64,000 bases of DNA, from assembly GCA_019321725.1 (NCBI GenBank), contig CM033123.1, forward strand, positions 1,248,960 to 1,312,959. The letters run 5' to 3'. The DNA comes from Paulownia fortunei. Lineage: Eukaryota > Streptophyta > Magnoliopsida > Lamiales > Paulowniaceae. The notes beneath the pieces are model-generated. The model was given only the letters and a program-made list of their open reading frames with translations. It was not told the origin of the DNA and searched no databases. Of the stretch, positions 33,878 through 48,500 are shown one piece after another; position 1 is the stretch's first letter, and each line of letters begins with the position of its first letter. The position numbers were made by a program, and so were the translations under genes.

Positions 33878-36800
33878 TTATGCACTTGAGGTGCCTGTGC
33901 GATCCTTTTCATCGCCATATATACGTTGTCTGAAGTCGCTGACCATGCGGGGAAGTCCATCCCTCAAAGAAACAGTTGGCTGCCACCCGAGAAGTTGCTT
34001 AGCCTTTGAAATGTCTGGTTTCCTCTTGTGAGGGTCATCTTCAGTGTTTGGTCTAAACTCTATCTTTGCATTTGGATCTATTGTGTCTTGTACTACCTGT
34101 ACAGTCAAACAGATTCCCACTGTCTTAAAAAGCCTTGTCAATAAGACATTTGCAATCTGTGAAAACAAGCAGAAATCTAAGTGGAAACTGGATCGTTTGT
34201 TCAACTACAGCATGCTCAATTCTCTATAACTTAAGATGAAAAAAGTTAGAAGGTAGTAGCTATCCTTTCCATGTTTCTTCCAGCTAATGGTAATTTTCTA
34301 AGTGATTATAAGTTCTCCATCACAAAAAGAGTCAAATAAGCTACTTTATCAATTGCATTGCCAAACATCTACTTTCTGCTTACACAAAAGTCCAACAAGT
34401 TTTCAATGATCTTCTCTTTAATCAATACAATGATATCACCCAGACATGCATATACACACACATATGTGCACACAGTAAAAAGAGGGCACCAAATGTTTTC
34501 TTACACTGTAACTCCAAAAGGTTTATTAATTTTTTCAGGTGTCATTATCTCCTTTATTGTTAACATGTTTATGCATCCACTACCTCTGAATCAGGAGTCC
34601 GAAGCAGAACTTTTCAATTTTTTCATTTGTTAACGTAAAAGTGTACCTTAGCAAGTTCAAGCATGGTGAATTCACCAGGGTTCCCAAGATTGAAAGGACC
34701 AACATGATCTCCTTCCATCAATCGCATCAAACCTTCCACCTGTTCATAATACACAATTGTAAGAAAATTTCATGTTGGTCATTTATCCACAAGTAAAACA
34801 TACTCAAAAATAAATTTAGACGGTTCAAAACAAATGACCAACACAGATAAATATGATATTGAGTTGTTCTTCCATTCCAGAAAACGCAGCATTGGGTTTG
34901 CTGAGAAATTTCAAGACTATAGGTAAAAGATTTCTTTTTCACTTTTGTTGTAGTTCCACAGCTATATCAGTGAATTAAGGATGACCATGCATGATCACTG
35001 GTATTATAATTTAACTGTCAAACTGTGAATTAAAGTAGTCTCTTCTTCACCTTTTGAGGAAAAATGACAGAATAATTAAGAATTTTCATGAATAAGTTCA
35101 GTGGTTTGATTAGGAGGTCTCCTCATATATAAAATATTGCTGATATAAGCTACTCAATCAAGAGTTCCCAAGAAATGGATGTCTTTTACCAAATCAGAAA
35201 CGTATTGGAAGCTCCTAGTCTGCTTCCCATCTCCATAAACAGTCAATGGCTCCTTCCTTAAGGCCTGCAAAATGTCATCAGAATGTTACTAAACCGAAGT
35301 CACTAGTGCTAGACAACGGGAATTTCTTACCAAGATTATATCTTCTAACAGGGAAAACAACAATAGAAGCAACTTGTTCTATGATTTGGTTTTTATGAGT
35401 CAGGGTTGAACTGCAATTATGAGTCCTTTTTTTCTTAGTAAACATTATCAAAGAAATATCTTTAAAAATAGAGCATTTGGACAGACCTGAGCAACAAAAT
35501 TGCTGACAACACGCCCATCATCAATGCACATACGTGGTCCGTAAGTGTTGAAAATTCTAGCAATTCTTACCTGGGAAATAATTACACAAATACTATGTAA
35601 CTAATTGCATATACTAGTATCAATATGGAATATTGGATAGATCTTATAACCTCAAGGTTAAGTCCTCTGTGGTAATCCATGGTCAAGGTCTCGGCTGTAC
35701 GTTTTCCCTCATCATAACAACTCCGAACACCTGTTCAGAAGTCAAAACTAGTTCAGCTAAAATGATTTTACTTACTGTAAGAAATTTGAATTGGATACTT
35801 TATTGTCAGTTGTGTGAGATACAGAGGCAAAAACACCAAAATATGACGCTGTTCTATCTAAATACATAAGTAGGACAGCCGTCACATGAATGTCTCTTAA
35901 TAATGGCGAAAATTCAAAAGTTCAGCTGACTCACCAATGGGATTGACATTGCCCCAATAAGTCTCAGCTTGTGGATGCTGCAAGGGATCACCATACACTT
36001 CACTTGTGCTTGTAAGCAAAAAACGAGCACCAACCCTCTTAGCCAGGCCCAACATGTTCAATGTTCCCATCACATTTGTCTTGTGATTTCAAGAAAATAG
36101 AGTCAAGGAGTCTTCCAGAAAAGCCAACTTTAGTTCTCATGAATTTTCATCTACTCATCCATGCATACACAAGAAGCACATGGGCAGAAATTCTCTTTTT
36201 GTGTAGAGTTTCTGGTCAAGCTACTTCATCTAGTACAATCTCTTCTTCCAAAATTTTCTATGGCAATGCGGAGAGACCCTTTATGGGGGATGCAGCTATT
36301 CTACAATAAACTAGTGATATTCAATCTGCTCCCCAGCATTTTCCACAGTTTCTAGTTTGTAGTTTCTTTCACAAGAAAGGCATAATCATTCACAAGAAGA
36401 CTTGCAGAAACACATCATGAAAGATTATCTGATTAATTTAAGGTTTCAAGAACTAAAACTTCAAAAATAGATAAGGATATAATTGTCTTGACAGGGTTGT
36501 ACTTGTAATGTACTGGAGATGCAGGGCAAGCCAAATGGTAGATTTGATCCACTTCTAGCAAAATGGGTTCGACTACATCATGTCGAATGAGCTCAAACCT
36601 TGGGTTTCTGTAATGGTGCAAAAGATTTTCCTTGCGCCCTGTGAAAAAGTTATCAACCACGATTACACTGTCACCACGAGCTATCAAACAGTCCACCAAA
36701 TGGCTCCCTACAAAACCGGCTCCCCCTGTGACCAAAATCCTCAAATTTTTGCTTTTCAACCCCAAAGGAATCCTTCCACCTGCATTATACTCACATTTTG

Positions 36801-37977
36801 TAAAAAACACTTACTTTAAAATGTGATTCCACTGAAACAACAATCTCTTTTAGATCAGTGAAACTTTGTACAAATTTTAGCGAACATACCCTACTAGGTA
36901 TGCATGCATATAAAAAGGCACAGAAGAAAGGCTTGTTTGCGCAGACCTCACTCTCTCTTTCAAGGAATTAATCCATCTAGAAATATACCTTCACAAATTC
37001 CAATTTGGGACAATAACTTTATAGAAAAACTCCCTCTGAAAATGTAAGAATTTCTTAAAGATTTTGAAGAGCAATTACTTAGGAAGATATGATACAGCCC
37101 AGCTGCAAGAGGCCATAAATGGTGATATCCTCATTTTCTTGGTTCATAATCTCCGCATATTTACATGCCGCATAGTAGTACAGAGCTAGAGAAAATAAGT
37201 CGAGGTAAAGATAAAAAATAGGCACATACAACAGAAATATTAGAGAATTTTACCAATATTTATTCAACTAAACCAAAGCATTTTACCAGACATTACAATG
37301 CTTCCATGCTGTCATATTGAAAATCAGATTTTGCACATTCAGCATCCACAGAATTTCAATCTTTTTAGCATCACTACACACTAACACACGATTTCAACAA
37401 AAAGGAGAGTGAAAGAAAATCTTACAAGTTTTCCTTCATCAGTCTTTTATCATTATACCTTAAACAGAACAAAGAGAAACAGAGGAAAATTGTCGCATGA
37501 CATCCTATATGGAAATCAATAAAATCTTACACCTAAAAAAAATTGGGACCCAAAGAATCTGGTATAAAAATGAAAATGACAGTTGAGACATTTAAAAAAA
37601 AAAAAAAACATTATCAGTCAGCTACTTAGAGAGAAAAAAAGAAAAAAAACATAATACTGGAAAAAGAAAACACACTGCAAATGCAATAGCAAAATTCAAC
37701 ATCGTTGTTGCTAAACAATACCTGCACTGAGGTGACTAAATCCATCATACACAAGCCGACGACGAACTGGAGTAGACTCATCAGAGGCAGAGATCAACCC
37801 TTTTTGAGACGGAGAAAGAGAAGGAATGACATTGAAAACCACACATGCAATGGCGATCCCGATCAGAAGACAGACAAATCTTTGTTCTTGAAGAATATAA
37901 TGAAAAGGGTACGTTGCAGAAAGTTTTTTCTGCTGTTTCTTAACGTAGCTCTTTCTTAACTGCTGATCAGTGCCCAT
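33878..37977 (-). CDS. UXS: UDP-glucuronate decarboxylase, membrane type (UXS)
   Basis: Converts UDP-glucuronic acid to UDP-xylose, the donor for xylan, xyloglucan and proteoglycans; the membrane-anchored type sits in the Golgi. Eight exons on the minus strand: 37977-37722, 36779-36481, 36082-35935, 35730-35651, 35570-35487, 35264-35190, 34739-34647 and 34096-33878; 417 residues. A type II membrane anchor lies at about residues 34-53 ([17 protein letters not shown]). The NAD-binding VTGGAGFVG is at residues 102-110; the catalytic Y240-x3-K244 sits in [18 protein letters not shown] and [10 protein letters not shown] are typical. Seven of eight exons join at phases that match recalled UXS proteins through GT-AG introns. 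The intron between exons 2 and 3 is AT-AC (separate entry). The N-terminal stem is a little shorter than in Arabidopsis UXS2/4. Probably functional. Confidence 0.96.
36083..36480 (-). other. AT-AC (U12-type) intron of UXS
   Basis: The coding sequence runs to ACA ATT at 36481 and resumes with AAG ACA AAT at 36082 (NPVKTI, then KTNVMGT). The 398-base intron starts ATATCCTTAT, an exact match to the U12 donor consensus RTATCCTT, and ends in AC. A branch-site match, TCCTTGAC, lies about 20 bases before the end, as expected for the minor spliceosome. No GT donor in this region keeps the reading frame. Confidence 0.9.
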
Positions 37978-40026
37978 GTTCTCCTTTTTTGTATGTTTTT
38001 CTATCTTTTTGTGTTCTGATCACTGAAAAAAACCAAGAAGAACGAAGATTTTGGAATGTGAAAAGTTGAGAAGAGAACTTATGAAGATGAAATAAATGAA
38101 GATTTGGGATGTGGTAAATTGTGTGATAGGAACGAAATGAAAAGCAAAAGAGTCAGGTGGAAAATCTGATAAAGATTAATGATAAATGCATGTGCATGTA
38201 ATTCTATAGATACATTGTTTTTTTGTGTGGGAGTGTGTGTTGTGTGTGAAAAACTCAAAGTGAGAGGGAGTGGTGAGATCTAAGCTTTTGCATGAAATTT
38301 CGGCGTAAGATCGCTGTCTGGGGCGTGACTCGTGCTATTTTCTGTTTACTAGTTTTTAATATAATGCTTTTTTCCTTATTTTTCACCTCTTTTTTTTTTT
38401 TTTTTAACCAGAATAACCAGCAGGTGTAAGAAAAGTACTGAACTTCACTAAAAGAACAAAAAAATTCAATTGCTTGATTATAGAGCAATAATATGGAAAA
38501 ATTCCTTGGCGAGCAATGTTCAAGGAAATCAAGAATTAATTTAATTTTAGATTCTTAGAAATTTGATTGCTCACCAATTTGTTTTCCATAAAGATCTACT
38601 CAATTTAGCCTTTTATTAAATAGAATTATGTTGAAAATAGGTGAAATTTATTCAATTTTCTTGGTACATTCACAAAATAAAATTTTAAAAATGGGTATAT
38701 TGAATTTTCTATAATCTCATTTTTCCTTACTATTGAAGTTCCATAATCTTGGCTCATTGTCGTATTCAATAAGCTCAAGAAAAGCATTTGTCAACCAAAT
38801 ATTACAAAGTACAAAAACAGAAAATGCTAATGAGTAATGACAGGTAATTAAGTACAAGAAACTTCGTACAATATCAGACCATAAGACGTTGTAAACATTG
38901 CACATGTCTACGGGTAATATATCATGCAGTGCACAATTGTTCTGTCACCAAAGTTTCAGGCCTACAAAATTGGATGCTACTACATTTGATTTCCCCGATG
39001 TAGAATATATTAATTGCGCCGTACTATACGGTTCAAACTTTACTTTAATCAGACTATCCTATTACAACTCATAGAATATCTGCAGAAAATTATATGCAAT
39101 ACAGTGCAAGAATTCGAGTATATTTATGTTACTGTGTATGAGGAATAGGTAATACATCTTACTGTGTGTGTGAGAGAGAAATAGACAACAGACAGAGACT
39201 GTGAAGATTTATAGTTATATCCAACTCAGTGAACTGCTCAGGACCATGTAAGGAAGTATCATCTTATCTTGAATCCAATTGATTTTAAGAATTATACAAT
39301 ATTTATAGTTTTTCCCTTTGACCCCATTTAGGAATTCCAAAAAATCCACATCCAACTCAATATTTTAGGAGAAACAGATCCCTAGGCCATTGGCATGACA
39401 TCAAGAAAACCTGAAATGTTCCCTGCCCAGAAGGAACTATAACTATGACAAAAGTGATGTACATTGGAATAAGAGCATTTATTTGGAAATTGAAGAGCTA
39501 AATTGTCTCTTTAGAAAAGGCATTACTCCACCTATCTTAATTATACATAACATCTAAAAGCATTTTAATCTATCAAAACATTCTCCCAACATATTGTCTT
39601 GAAATAATCTGAGTTCTATGTATAAAGATCTCAACAAAAACTATGTAGCAGATGTGATGAACTAAGACAAAAGATAGTCAGATAATTATTCTAGTAATCA
39701 TTGAACTGTAGCAATTGCTAGCATATTCTCAACTACAGCATTCAGAATAACATGAAATGAACCAACAAAGAGGAAACCGTCGTTTCAGGCTTCCGATCTT
39801 CAAATCCCCTATTGAAAACTATTTGTTCTACATAGCAAGGCTATGAAATATTGTCTTTGGTATAAAGTTCACTAATCTTCTTAGAAAAGTTTTGCATAAT
39901 TGAGCTATGCAAAATGATCCAGGTACTACCATCTACTTTGACACCAAAATAATAGAACTATGACTTCAAGATGTGGAGAATGCTCAGCAGAAGCAATTTT
40001 CATGACATCATCCCAAAAGATGAATT
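37978..40026. other. Intergenic region, UXS promoter to HIG1 gene end
   Basis: The first 300-400 bases are the likely UXS promoter and leader; a T18 run lies near 38388-38405. From 38400 to 40026 the sequence is AT-rich, without splice-supported coding. The last part is the 3' untranslated region of the HIG1-domain gene. Confidence 0.55.
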
Positions 40027-41541
40027 TCAATCCTTATATCGGTGCTCACTCAGGTCGAGGAACTTTGCTACGCGCTCTGCTTTTGCTCCTGTCTTGTGGT
40101 CATAATACTCAACAATGGCAGCCCCAGCCAATGCAACAAGAGTAAGTGCTTGAGCGTGCAACCTGATTTTCAAGCAATAGTGTTTCAATTACAACGCATG
40201 GTGCAAGTAACACAAAGCAAAAAACATTATATGGCATAAAAACCAAATAGCACAATTACGAAACCAAAGGTGAAAAAAACTGTATTTTATTTATCAGAAA
40301 GTTGCTCATCTAAGTGAATATGGACAATGATAAGATATTGCTGTGAAAATTCTCATGCTTCATCTTATATAAAATGGTAAAACTGAATGTAGGAGTCTTA
40401 GTAGTAGTCTCAGAGTACTGAAAAAAGTAAAAGCAGATTCAGCAATTGGAAATTTTGAGATGTTATTAGAACCAGACTACAGTATTTTTAAAGCTGATTA
40501 AATCAGCATGCTCAACTCACCTCCTCCTTCCCCTCCCCTCCAAAAAAGAAAAGGAAGACAAACTTCAGCTGCCAGTTCCAGAAAAACCAGACATCACCAT
40601 GCTCTGGCACCATAGGGGATAATATTCATATAATAAACAGAAGGATTATAATAAAAATCTGTCTGAATTGCAAGCCATAAATCTTCCAACCAAAAGTTTA
40701 TCAGGATCAGCTTCCAATATCATCCACTCGTACCACTTTTTCTAGTTTTCAATCCTCAATCCACTTTAGAAGCCTGACATCCTGTATGCTAAATAGCATG
40801 GCAAGACCCTTATACATATTAAACCCCAATGCTCAATCACTGAAAAGCATATTCCGCAAATGCATCTGCCTAGATTTACACATCACAACAAGCGCTTTGG
40901 CAACATGCAATGTTGCAAAGACAATTCTTCATCAACATATGCCAAATCAGCCCATGATCCGAAATAATCATTTTACATATGAGACATAGCGTTATTACAA
41001 CTGATTCGATATCTCCCAAAAAGGGCCTACTTGTGCATGGAATTATTATAACACCATTAAACAACTAAATACACATGAAAATGACATAAAAAAAAATGTG
41101 AATACAGCACATAAAAGAAAAACAAAATCCCTTTATGTTACAAATTCCCATTTTCTGTCTGCATTCAAACAACATAATATATATATGTATATATATATAT
41201 ATATTTTCTTCAGGTAACACGAATCCAAGAAAAAATCGAAAGACAAAAAGATCCAAATGCATTACAAATCATACCTAGCGTGAATAATCTTGACGCTTGT
41301 TTTCATATTGGGCTGAGACCAATTATATGCCATTGAACCCACAATCCCACTCGCCCATAGCGTCCCTTTAAACAAATAATTGAACAGACAGAAAGAGAAA
41401 AATCCCAATAAAATTCCAATCTTGATATAAAACATCACAACAACAAATGGAAAAACAAATATTTATTTTACCAACAGTACGAAGCTTGTTTGCCACAATC
41501 CATTCCCTGAAAGATTCAAGCTTGCCCTTTTCTTCTCCCAT
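40027..41541 (-). CDS. HIG1-domain (hypoxia-responsive family) mitochondrial protein
   Basis: Small inner-membrane protein of the HIG1/RCF1 type, tied to assembly or stability of respiratory complexes and to low-oxygen response. Three exons on the minus strand: 41541-41472, 41365-41275 and 40162-40027, joining as GTT G|GG ACG and GCT AG|G TTG; 98 residues. The N-terminal FREWIVANKLRTVGTLWASG (from about residue 11) and the following IVGSMAYNWSQPNMKTSVK match what I recall of the plant hypoxia-responsive family. Two membrane helices lie at about residues 25-42 and 55-74 (HAQALTLVALAGAAIVEYY). The intron between exons 2 and 3 is over 1.1 kb. Function is inferred from the family. Confidence 0.9.
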
Positions 41542-42530
41542 GCTTTTCTTCTTGTTTTTTTCTCTTCTGTATGTTTTTCTTTTATTACAATTACAAAATG
41601 ATTTCTCAATGTTTTTCTTATCAGACAAAGATTGTAACACGCTGCTGTGAAATAGGCATTTGGACAATCCACGTTATTATCACATGTTTGGTGGGTTAAT
41701 GGTCTCTCTCTTTTGTAGCCTATAGTTCGGCTTGGCCCAAATTGTGGCCCAAAATGAGATTTTTTTCTACTTTTGTAAATTTAAAATGTGGATTTGTATA
41801 AATAGTTCAATATTTTTATCTTTTAAGATATTGATATCTGCCTAGAACAAATTTTTGAAAGAAGAAATAGCAATCGTGGTTTGGATGTCTGATAACATCA
41901 AAACTTTGGAAATTAAATAGACAATATATTTATTTTTTAGACTAAAATGTAATAATTCCTTATGTACTACGTAATTTAAGTAATGTGTAATTTTTTTTAA
42001 AAATAAATTAATTCGAATGGAGTTTTAATTTTTTATTTTCAAACTCGTCCTGCATCCGTTTAATTTTTTGTTTAGTTTTTATTTTATTTTATTTATATTT
42101 ATATAATATTATTTTTTAAAAAAAATAGTAGTGTTATTTATATATTTTTTAAATTACAAAGCGGGTATAATTCAAACTTAATGGTCCGGATCATCAAGAA
42201 TGTTGATGGAGTGGTCTTGGATTTTAACAAACCTATTTTAAAAACCCCAAATAGGTAATTGGTGCTCATGAGTCCATTGGGAGCGAACAAGATATTATTA
42301 AAGTTTGAAATCAATATTACATATCCTTATAGTAAACTAAATAACAAATATACTTTCACTTTCAACTTTAGGGAGGGTATTCAATCAATTTACATTGCCA
42401 ACAACTTATAATACAATCAATTTACATAACTACAATGCTAGTCCCTTTCTTCTCTATATTTACACAAAATTTGAATAGATTACAAAAATCAATAGAATCA
42501 GCAAGAATGCAGGCTCTTGTTGATCTTTTT

Positions 42531-45500
42531 CTAAAGAGGAATCCATCCCTGTCATTTTAGAGTAATAATTAGTGCAAGTGGTCATCTATATAAAGGGAAG
42601 TAAAGAGTGTGATGAGCATCAAAACCAGAACAGTACATCAACTTATCAACATACCTTTATTACTCCTTTCTCAGTGCCACACAGAATCATGTCATTGGCC
42701 GAGAGCAGGCTTGTTATCTTGCTTCCAGCTGATAGTCTTCCAACTTTTTGCTGTGTCCCTCTCAACCATATCTGTGCTCACACAAATGTACCTCAATTAA
42801 CAGCAACAGGGCTATCGCTAAATATGTGCCAATATTTGCAGAAAAGCTTCTGTTATGCACAATCATGGTTTTACTTTTCTTGTAAAGTCAGAACTAATTG
42901 ATTTTCAGAGCATTTTGATAGCCCTTTTCTTTGTACCAATGTATTTTACGTCAAAGACTAGATTTCTCGACACTGACTGTAAGTTTCCAATGAAAGTGCT
43001 TTAATTACCTGGAGGCTGCTCATTGATGTACTGCAATTTAAATATATAAAGTCCTCAACTACTTCCATTGCAAGAATGCTTGCTCCCTTCTCTGGCATTA
43101 TTGATATTTGAGGTCTGCTGCTTCTTCTCCAGTCCTGCATTGCTTGTCTAATCAATACATACTTCAAGCATTAACTCTATGTCGGTAGGAAATTTTATTA
43201 TATAAACTTCTTATTACCTTCATCTTTGAACCCTCAACAACCAAGCTTGCACTGTATAACCAGTCTTTATATATGGCAACTGAGCTTATAGGCTTGTTCT
43301 GCATCCAACTCTTTGAAGGTGCTTTGATCTCTTGCTGTCGGTTATTTATGATGATCAACTCCTGAATTAACCAGCATGTCACCAATACTTTAATTTGTGA
43401 GTATATGTTGAGTTGGAAAAGAGCATCAAACTAACCTGGATACTTGAATCCGTGCAGCCTGCATAAACCTTTCCCTGTGTCACCCTTATGCACTTCACAC
43501 GTTTGTTCTTGAAAATGTCTTTAGCTTTCCTTGATGCGTCAATAACCTGAAAACAAGACGTTTGGCAATCTCAGTTTGCAATGACAGAAGTTTTGAATCT
43601 TTTCTCCTTTTACTGCCTCTGTTGTTATAATAGCTACCTTCAATTTATGGCTTTGGGTAGTTGCAAAAATCAATTCGCCCCAAGAATCTATACTTCTAAT
43701 TGATTCCTTTGTAGGTATTACTTCAATGCATTCGAGGTTCCTATGGAGCATTTGCCACATCTGCAAAAGAACAGAATCTCAATTTAAAAACATCGTACAC
43801 TGTCATCTATCGAATGTATATGAGAAGGGATGACCGCAAAGGATGCATTTGATTACCTTAATTGTTTTGTCAGCAGACCCACTCAGAAGGCAGTTCCCAG
43901 GTTCATAGAGTGTGAAGCATGTCACAGCCTTTTTGTGCTCCTTCATCTCCTGGACAAGTGCAGCTGTCTGTCCCTTGATGTCCCAAACCTGTGATTAAGG
44001 CATATGCATTAAAAATCCATCAAAGATGATATTCCCCTTCTTGTCTAAAGGCAGCATATTTCTGTACTCTTCTTGGTTATCAATATGGAATAGTCTTGCT
44101 ATCATCAATAATGTGGTAATAGTAGTTTCAAAAGCATGAATCAAGAAACCTTAATCGAACCATCTGCATATCCACTGTATAGCTGTCCCTTGTAATAGAT
44201 GAGGGCAGTCACAGCTCCACTACTTTTGCTTCCTGCCTCCAGAACCTGGCTATGAACACAAGATATCCGCTGCATTTGCCATTTAAAGTTACTCCAAGTT
44301 AGTGTCTTAGCACCGACATGTGTGCATGTGAAAAAGCACTATCTTGTACTGCAAAAGATTCTGATTTTTCCTGCATCCTTTTTATATGTTAGCAATACCC
44401 CCACTTCACTACAACTATTTAATTTCTGAACGCAATTAGAAGTATTTGTGGCTATCAGGACCCAAAACACATTTGATTGCATGCATCATATATGTTGCAT
44501 CTCACCTGTGTCTTTTCTATATGCCTTAAACTTGCTATATATTTTTCTGAAAAGTTATATGTTATACTGGATTCTTACATTCACTAGAGCTGAATTTCTT
44601 TCTCTTTTTCTTTTTAAATCATTTGCTGATGTGTTATATTCTTCCTCTGTTGTTCCTCCAGAATTATGAGAAAGCAAAAGTGCTAATTTTTGGAGGTTGG
44701 AGGTGGCATCAATACTTGCAGTATCCGCTAATAAGTTAATACTATCATAAAATGAGTACAGTGTATAAGAATGCCAAGCTAGTGTTGATGCTGATAAGCT
44801 TAGGCATAAGCAGTTTTGGACTGGTGAGGCCTGCAAATTCTGGTTGGCGAGAGGCTTGAGAGTAAGGGATGGATGTTTTGGTTTTTATTGATGGAAAATG
44901 GTGAAGTGAATAATATCTTAATGAGGTGAGTGAAAATGTTATGTGCTTGACATGGGGCTTCCAACGGCTAGTATATCCTTCATTAAAGTAATTGGAGTTC
45001 TGTTACCACACTCACCCACTTATTTGGCTGGAAATAATCAGCTACTTGCAGTAATTCTTCAGCCATCCAGGTGACATTTGATAGACGTCTCAGTGATTCT
45101 CGCACTCCTTCTGATAGATTAATTATTTTCTTCATCCCTGCGTGAAGGAACTGCAGTTCAATATGATGCATCGAGATAAAAGAACTAACATTATGATCAA
45201 ACTAGCTATTCTTGCCCAAGTATGTATTGCCTTCTTTTGTTTTACAATAAACTCCATTTTACTGAACACTATGAATCTTCACTCTCAGTTTTGCTGAAAC
45301 ATCCTAACCAACCAATCACAAGAGTAGAACAGTTTAGAGCAGCCAAAACTTCTGACATTCTTGTGAATCATAAATGAGCGCATACGCACACATACAAGAT
45401 CTCCACGGGAAGACTGTCCCTTTCATTTATGTTAGAATATTTCTTTAGTGACAACTCTTTGATGCTATAAGGCATTACCTCTCCCTGAAGTGTAGTTATA

Positions 45501-48500
45501 GATGCATAGGCATGCCAAGAGTCTTTCTTCAAGCTCCAAACCAGGATGCACAAACTGTTCAATAGTATGTAGTATGATCTCACATGCAGCATGCCTCAAT
45601 TCATCTGGACCTTTCACTAGTTCACAACCAAGCCAAGCGGTAGCTATGAGGCAGTCTCGTGATACTCTTTTTAACTTGTTTTTAAGTCCCTTATTCAATG
45701 CATGGAAGATGGGAGTCCCAAGATGCAGTATACGTTGTGCGATTTTGCTGCACCAGGGATCTATTCCAGTATCCTGTAAGTAAATGCATTTTTCTTATAT
45801 TTCTTAAAAAGGGACCTTGGTTTTTATTCATGCATATGCTTTTCACTTCAGAAAATTCAAACTTAGTTTACCTGTAGGCTTTGATCAAGGAAGTCATAGT
45901 TTTTAATCAAATTCCTGTGATATGCCAAGGTCAAACCAGTTTTTTTCACCAGCCATGCCATTGTGTATGGTTCCCCTGTCCAAGAGTAAGTTCCACCAAG
46001 ATTTGATAGGATGAACGCAGACAGAGTCTGTGTGGTGGGGGAATCTTCACATGTCAGTGACTCAAGGAGGGCCTCTGCTGCTTCTTCCCTATAAATGCAT
46101 TTTGCAGATGTATCTTCCTGGAAACATTTTATTGGCTAGTGAAATAAGCAAGCACTCAATCTAGCAGTGAGAAGGACAAAATATAATTTACTGATTCAGG
46201 AAGCAGGTGTCCTATTTGAAAATTGTCTCAATAGTTTTTTTCAAAAAATTAAAATTTATGCGTAGACTTACAAGCACTTCTAACTGAAGTAGCAAATTAG
46301 CTGCTAGAAGTCTGTACTCCAGTTCAGAGTTCTGGGTGAGCAGGAATAGAGCACACATATTATTGATGCTTCCTTGTTTTTGTATCTGCTCCAACAAACC
46401 AATGGCTGATGACCTGATGAAAGAGAAGATCTCATAAGCCACTGAACTGATGAATCAGTGAGTCTGCAGCTCAATGCTGAGCTCAACATATCAGCAGTAA
46501 CTGGGATATGTTATGATACTATACAGGAAAAGCTAAAATGGCCTTACCATCGGGTAATTAGGGGTTGTTATATTCTACAGATGAATAAAACCTGAAGTGA
46601 AATATCATGTTGAGCTCTTTGGTTTTTTTCATGGCAGAGGATGAACATTGATGTAATGACTAATAAGTGGAAAGTTAGGGGATTAAGGGACATATTAAGG
46701 AGTATTTGTTTTTGGAGCAGAAAGTGAAAGGTTTTTCTCTCTGCTAACTTGTTTCCAATGCCCGGGATGATGACCATTATTTGCACAAATAAAGTTGTAT
46801 TGGCAACAATCTATAAATTTAGAGCAGTGTTTCATACCGTGGCATTCTATGCAGTTCATTAAAGAATTCCAGAGCAATAGACGCTGCATGCTTTTGGTTG
46901 CTCCACAGGAGAGAGACGAAAGGAGCCACTGGAGAAAACTCGGATATATATTTTCTGCATTTTGCATCAAATCGCATACACTTGACAAGGATAGCAGCCA
47001 AGGAAATAAACTCCTCAAGGTTGTCTTTTCTCGGTACTTTCAGGAGTCCAGAAAGCACTCTCTGTGAGCTGATTGCAGCCAAGTGCATAGTATTTGTTTC
47101 ATAGTCAAATGCAGTCACTAGTACCTCAATGATCCTCAATGATGCGGCTGGAGGTGTCAGCAGGAGCGACGTTAACTCTACCTTGTAACTCTTTGAGGTG
47201 CACACCACCTCCACAAGACAAGGTAAAAGTTCAAGTGTTCTAATTTCTGCAGGAGATGGATTTATTAAATATATAAGTACAACAGCCTCGTGGACATTCC
47301 GTTTGAGGGCAGTTGCCAAATCATACAACTGCAATCCTTTCCTTTTGATATCCTCTATTACTGATCTATTTTCTGTAACAATAGTTGAGAGTATTGCCAC
47401 TGATGTTCTAACTACCCTCTCTTCTTTGGAAGTCGAAATAGCCATTAGCAGTTGATCCAATATTATGTCCTTCAAGAGAGAGTATTTTAGTCCTGATTTA
47501 CTGTTTAATATCTCATATATCGTCTTCATGTCACCCGTGTAGTCTTCCTCACCATTTTCCAATTCTTCTGTGAAGCATAACTTTGAAATTATTTTCTCAA
47601 GTACTCCACTTTGGTCAAGGAAAAAGTTTTCTGCTGGTTGTATATGAACTTGAGGTAAAGTAGTTCGGCAACTTAAGCTTTTCTTAATCCTTGAACTCTT
47701 CTGGTGAAGTGGTCTGGGGAACTGAGAATTTTTCAAAGAAAATGAACCGATATACTGATGCCTCTGTAATTTCTCTTCCTCGTCTATATAATCATCCAAA
47801 GGAGTATATTGATCCATTTTTCTGAGGCTTAATGCTGATATATCTGTATCACAAAATGAAGTGGAGAAACTCCTGGAAATGCATTCCATGACCTTTATTT
47901 CATCGACTTCTGTTTGCAGTTGAAGAGATGCTGTCCTTTCTGGCTTTGACTTGGAAGAAGGGGCATGTGAATTCCTGTCTTAGTCATGTCATTAATTCAG
48001 GAAATTAGCATGCATTCCCTTAGTATGATAATAATTTTTAAAGTACGAAGTTACCATGACAGTGAACCACACTGATTCAGAGCTTCTGCCTTATGATCTT
48101 CTGCAGTAATGCTTCCGGTTCTCAGAGAAGTGATGGTATCTTCTGCACAATTCTAGTTGAGAAAGACGCAAGCATAGTGGGATTTCAGTTAGTAAGTGTA
48201 AAATAATCTATACGGTAGTGTGTTTTAATATGGACCGACTTTGTGAATGATCCTATTTGTAGAGAAATACCTGAGGGAAAATTTCTTCCACAGAAGAGCT
48301 GCTGTGTGAATGTTGGGAAATTGGTGTATCTGGCTGGGATTCTGTTAAAATATCTTTGAGGCATTTGATGTTTGAGCTTCCTGTAGTTTCTCTACTGCAG
48401 CTCTTTTCTGAATATGCTACATTTTTCTTATGGCTTTCGAACATTGGGATACTAGTACTGACAGACTCTTCTTCCACATCATTAGTAATGTTTTCTTGAG

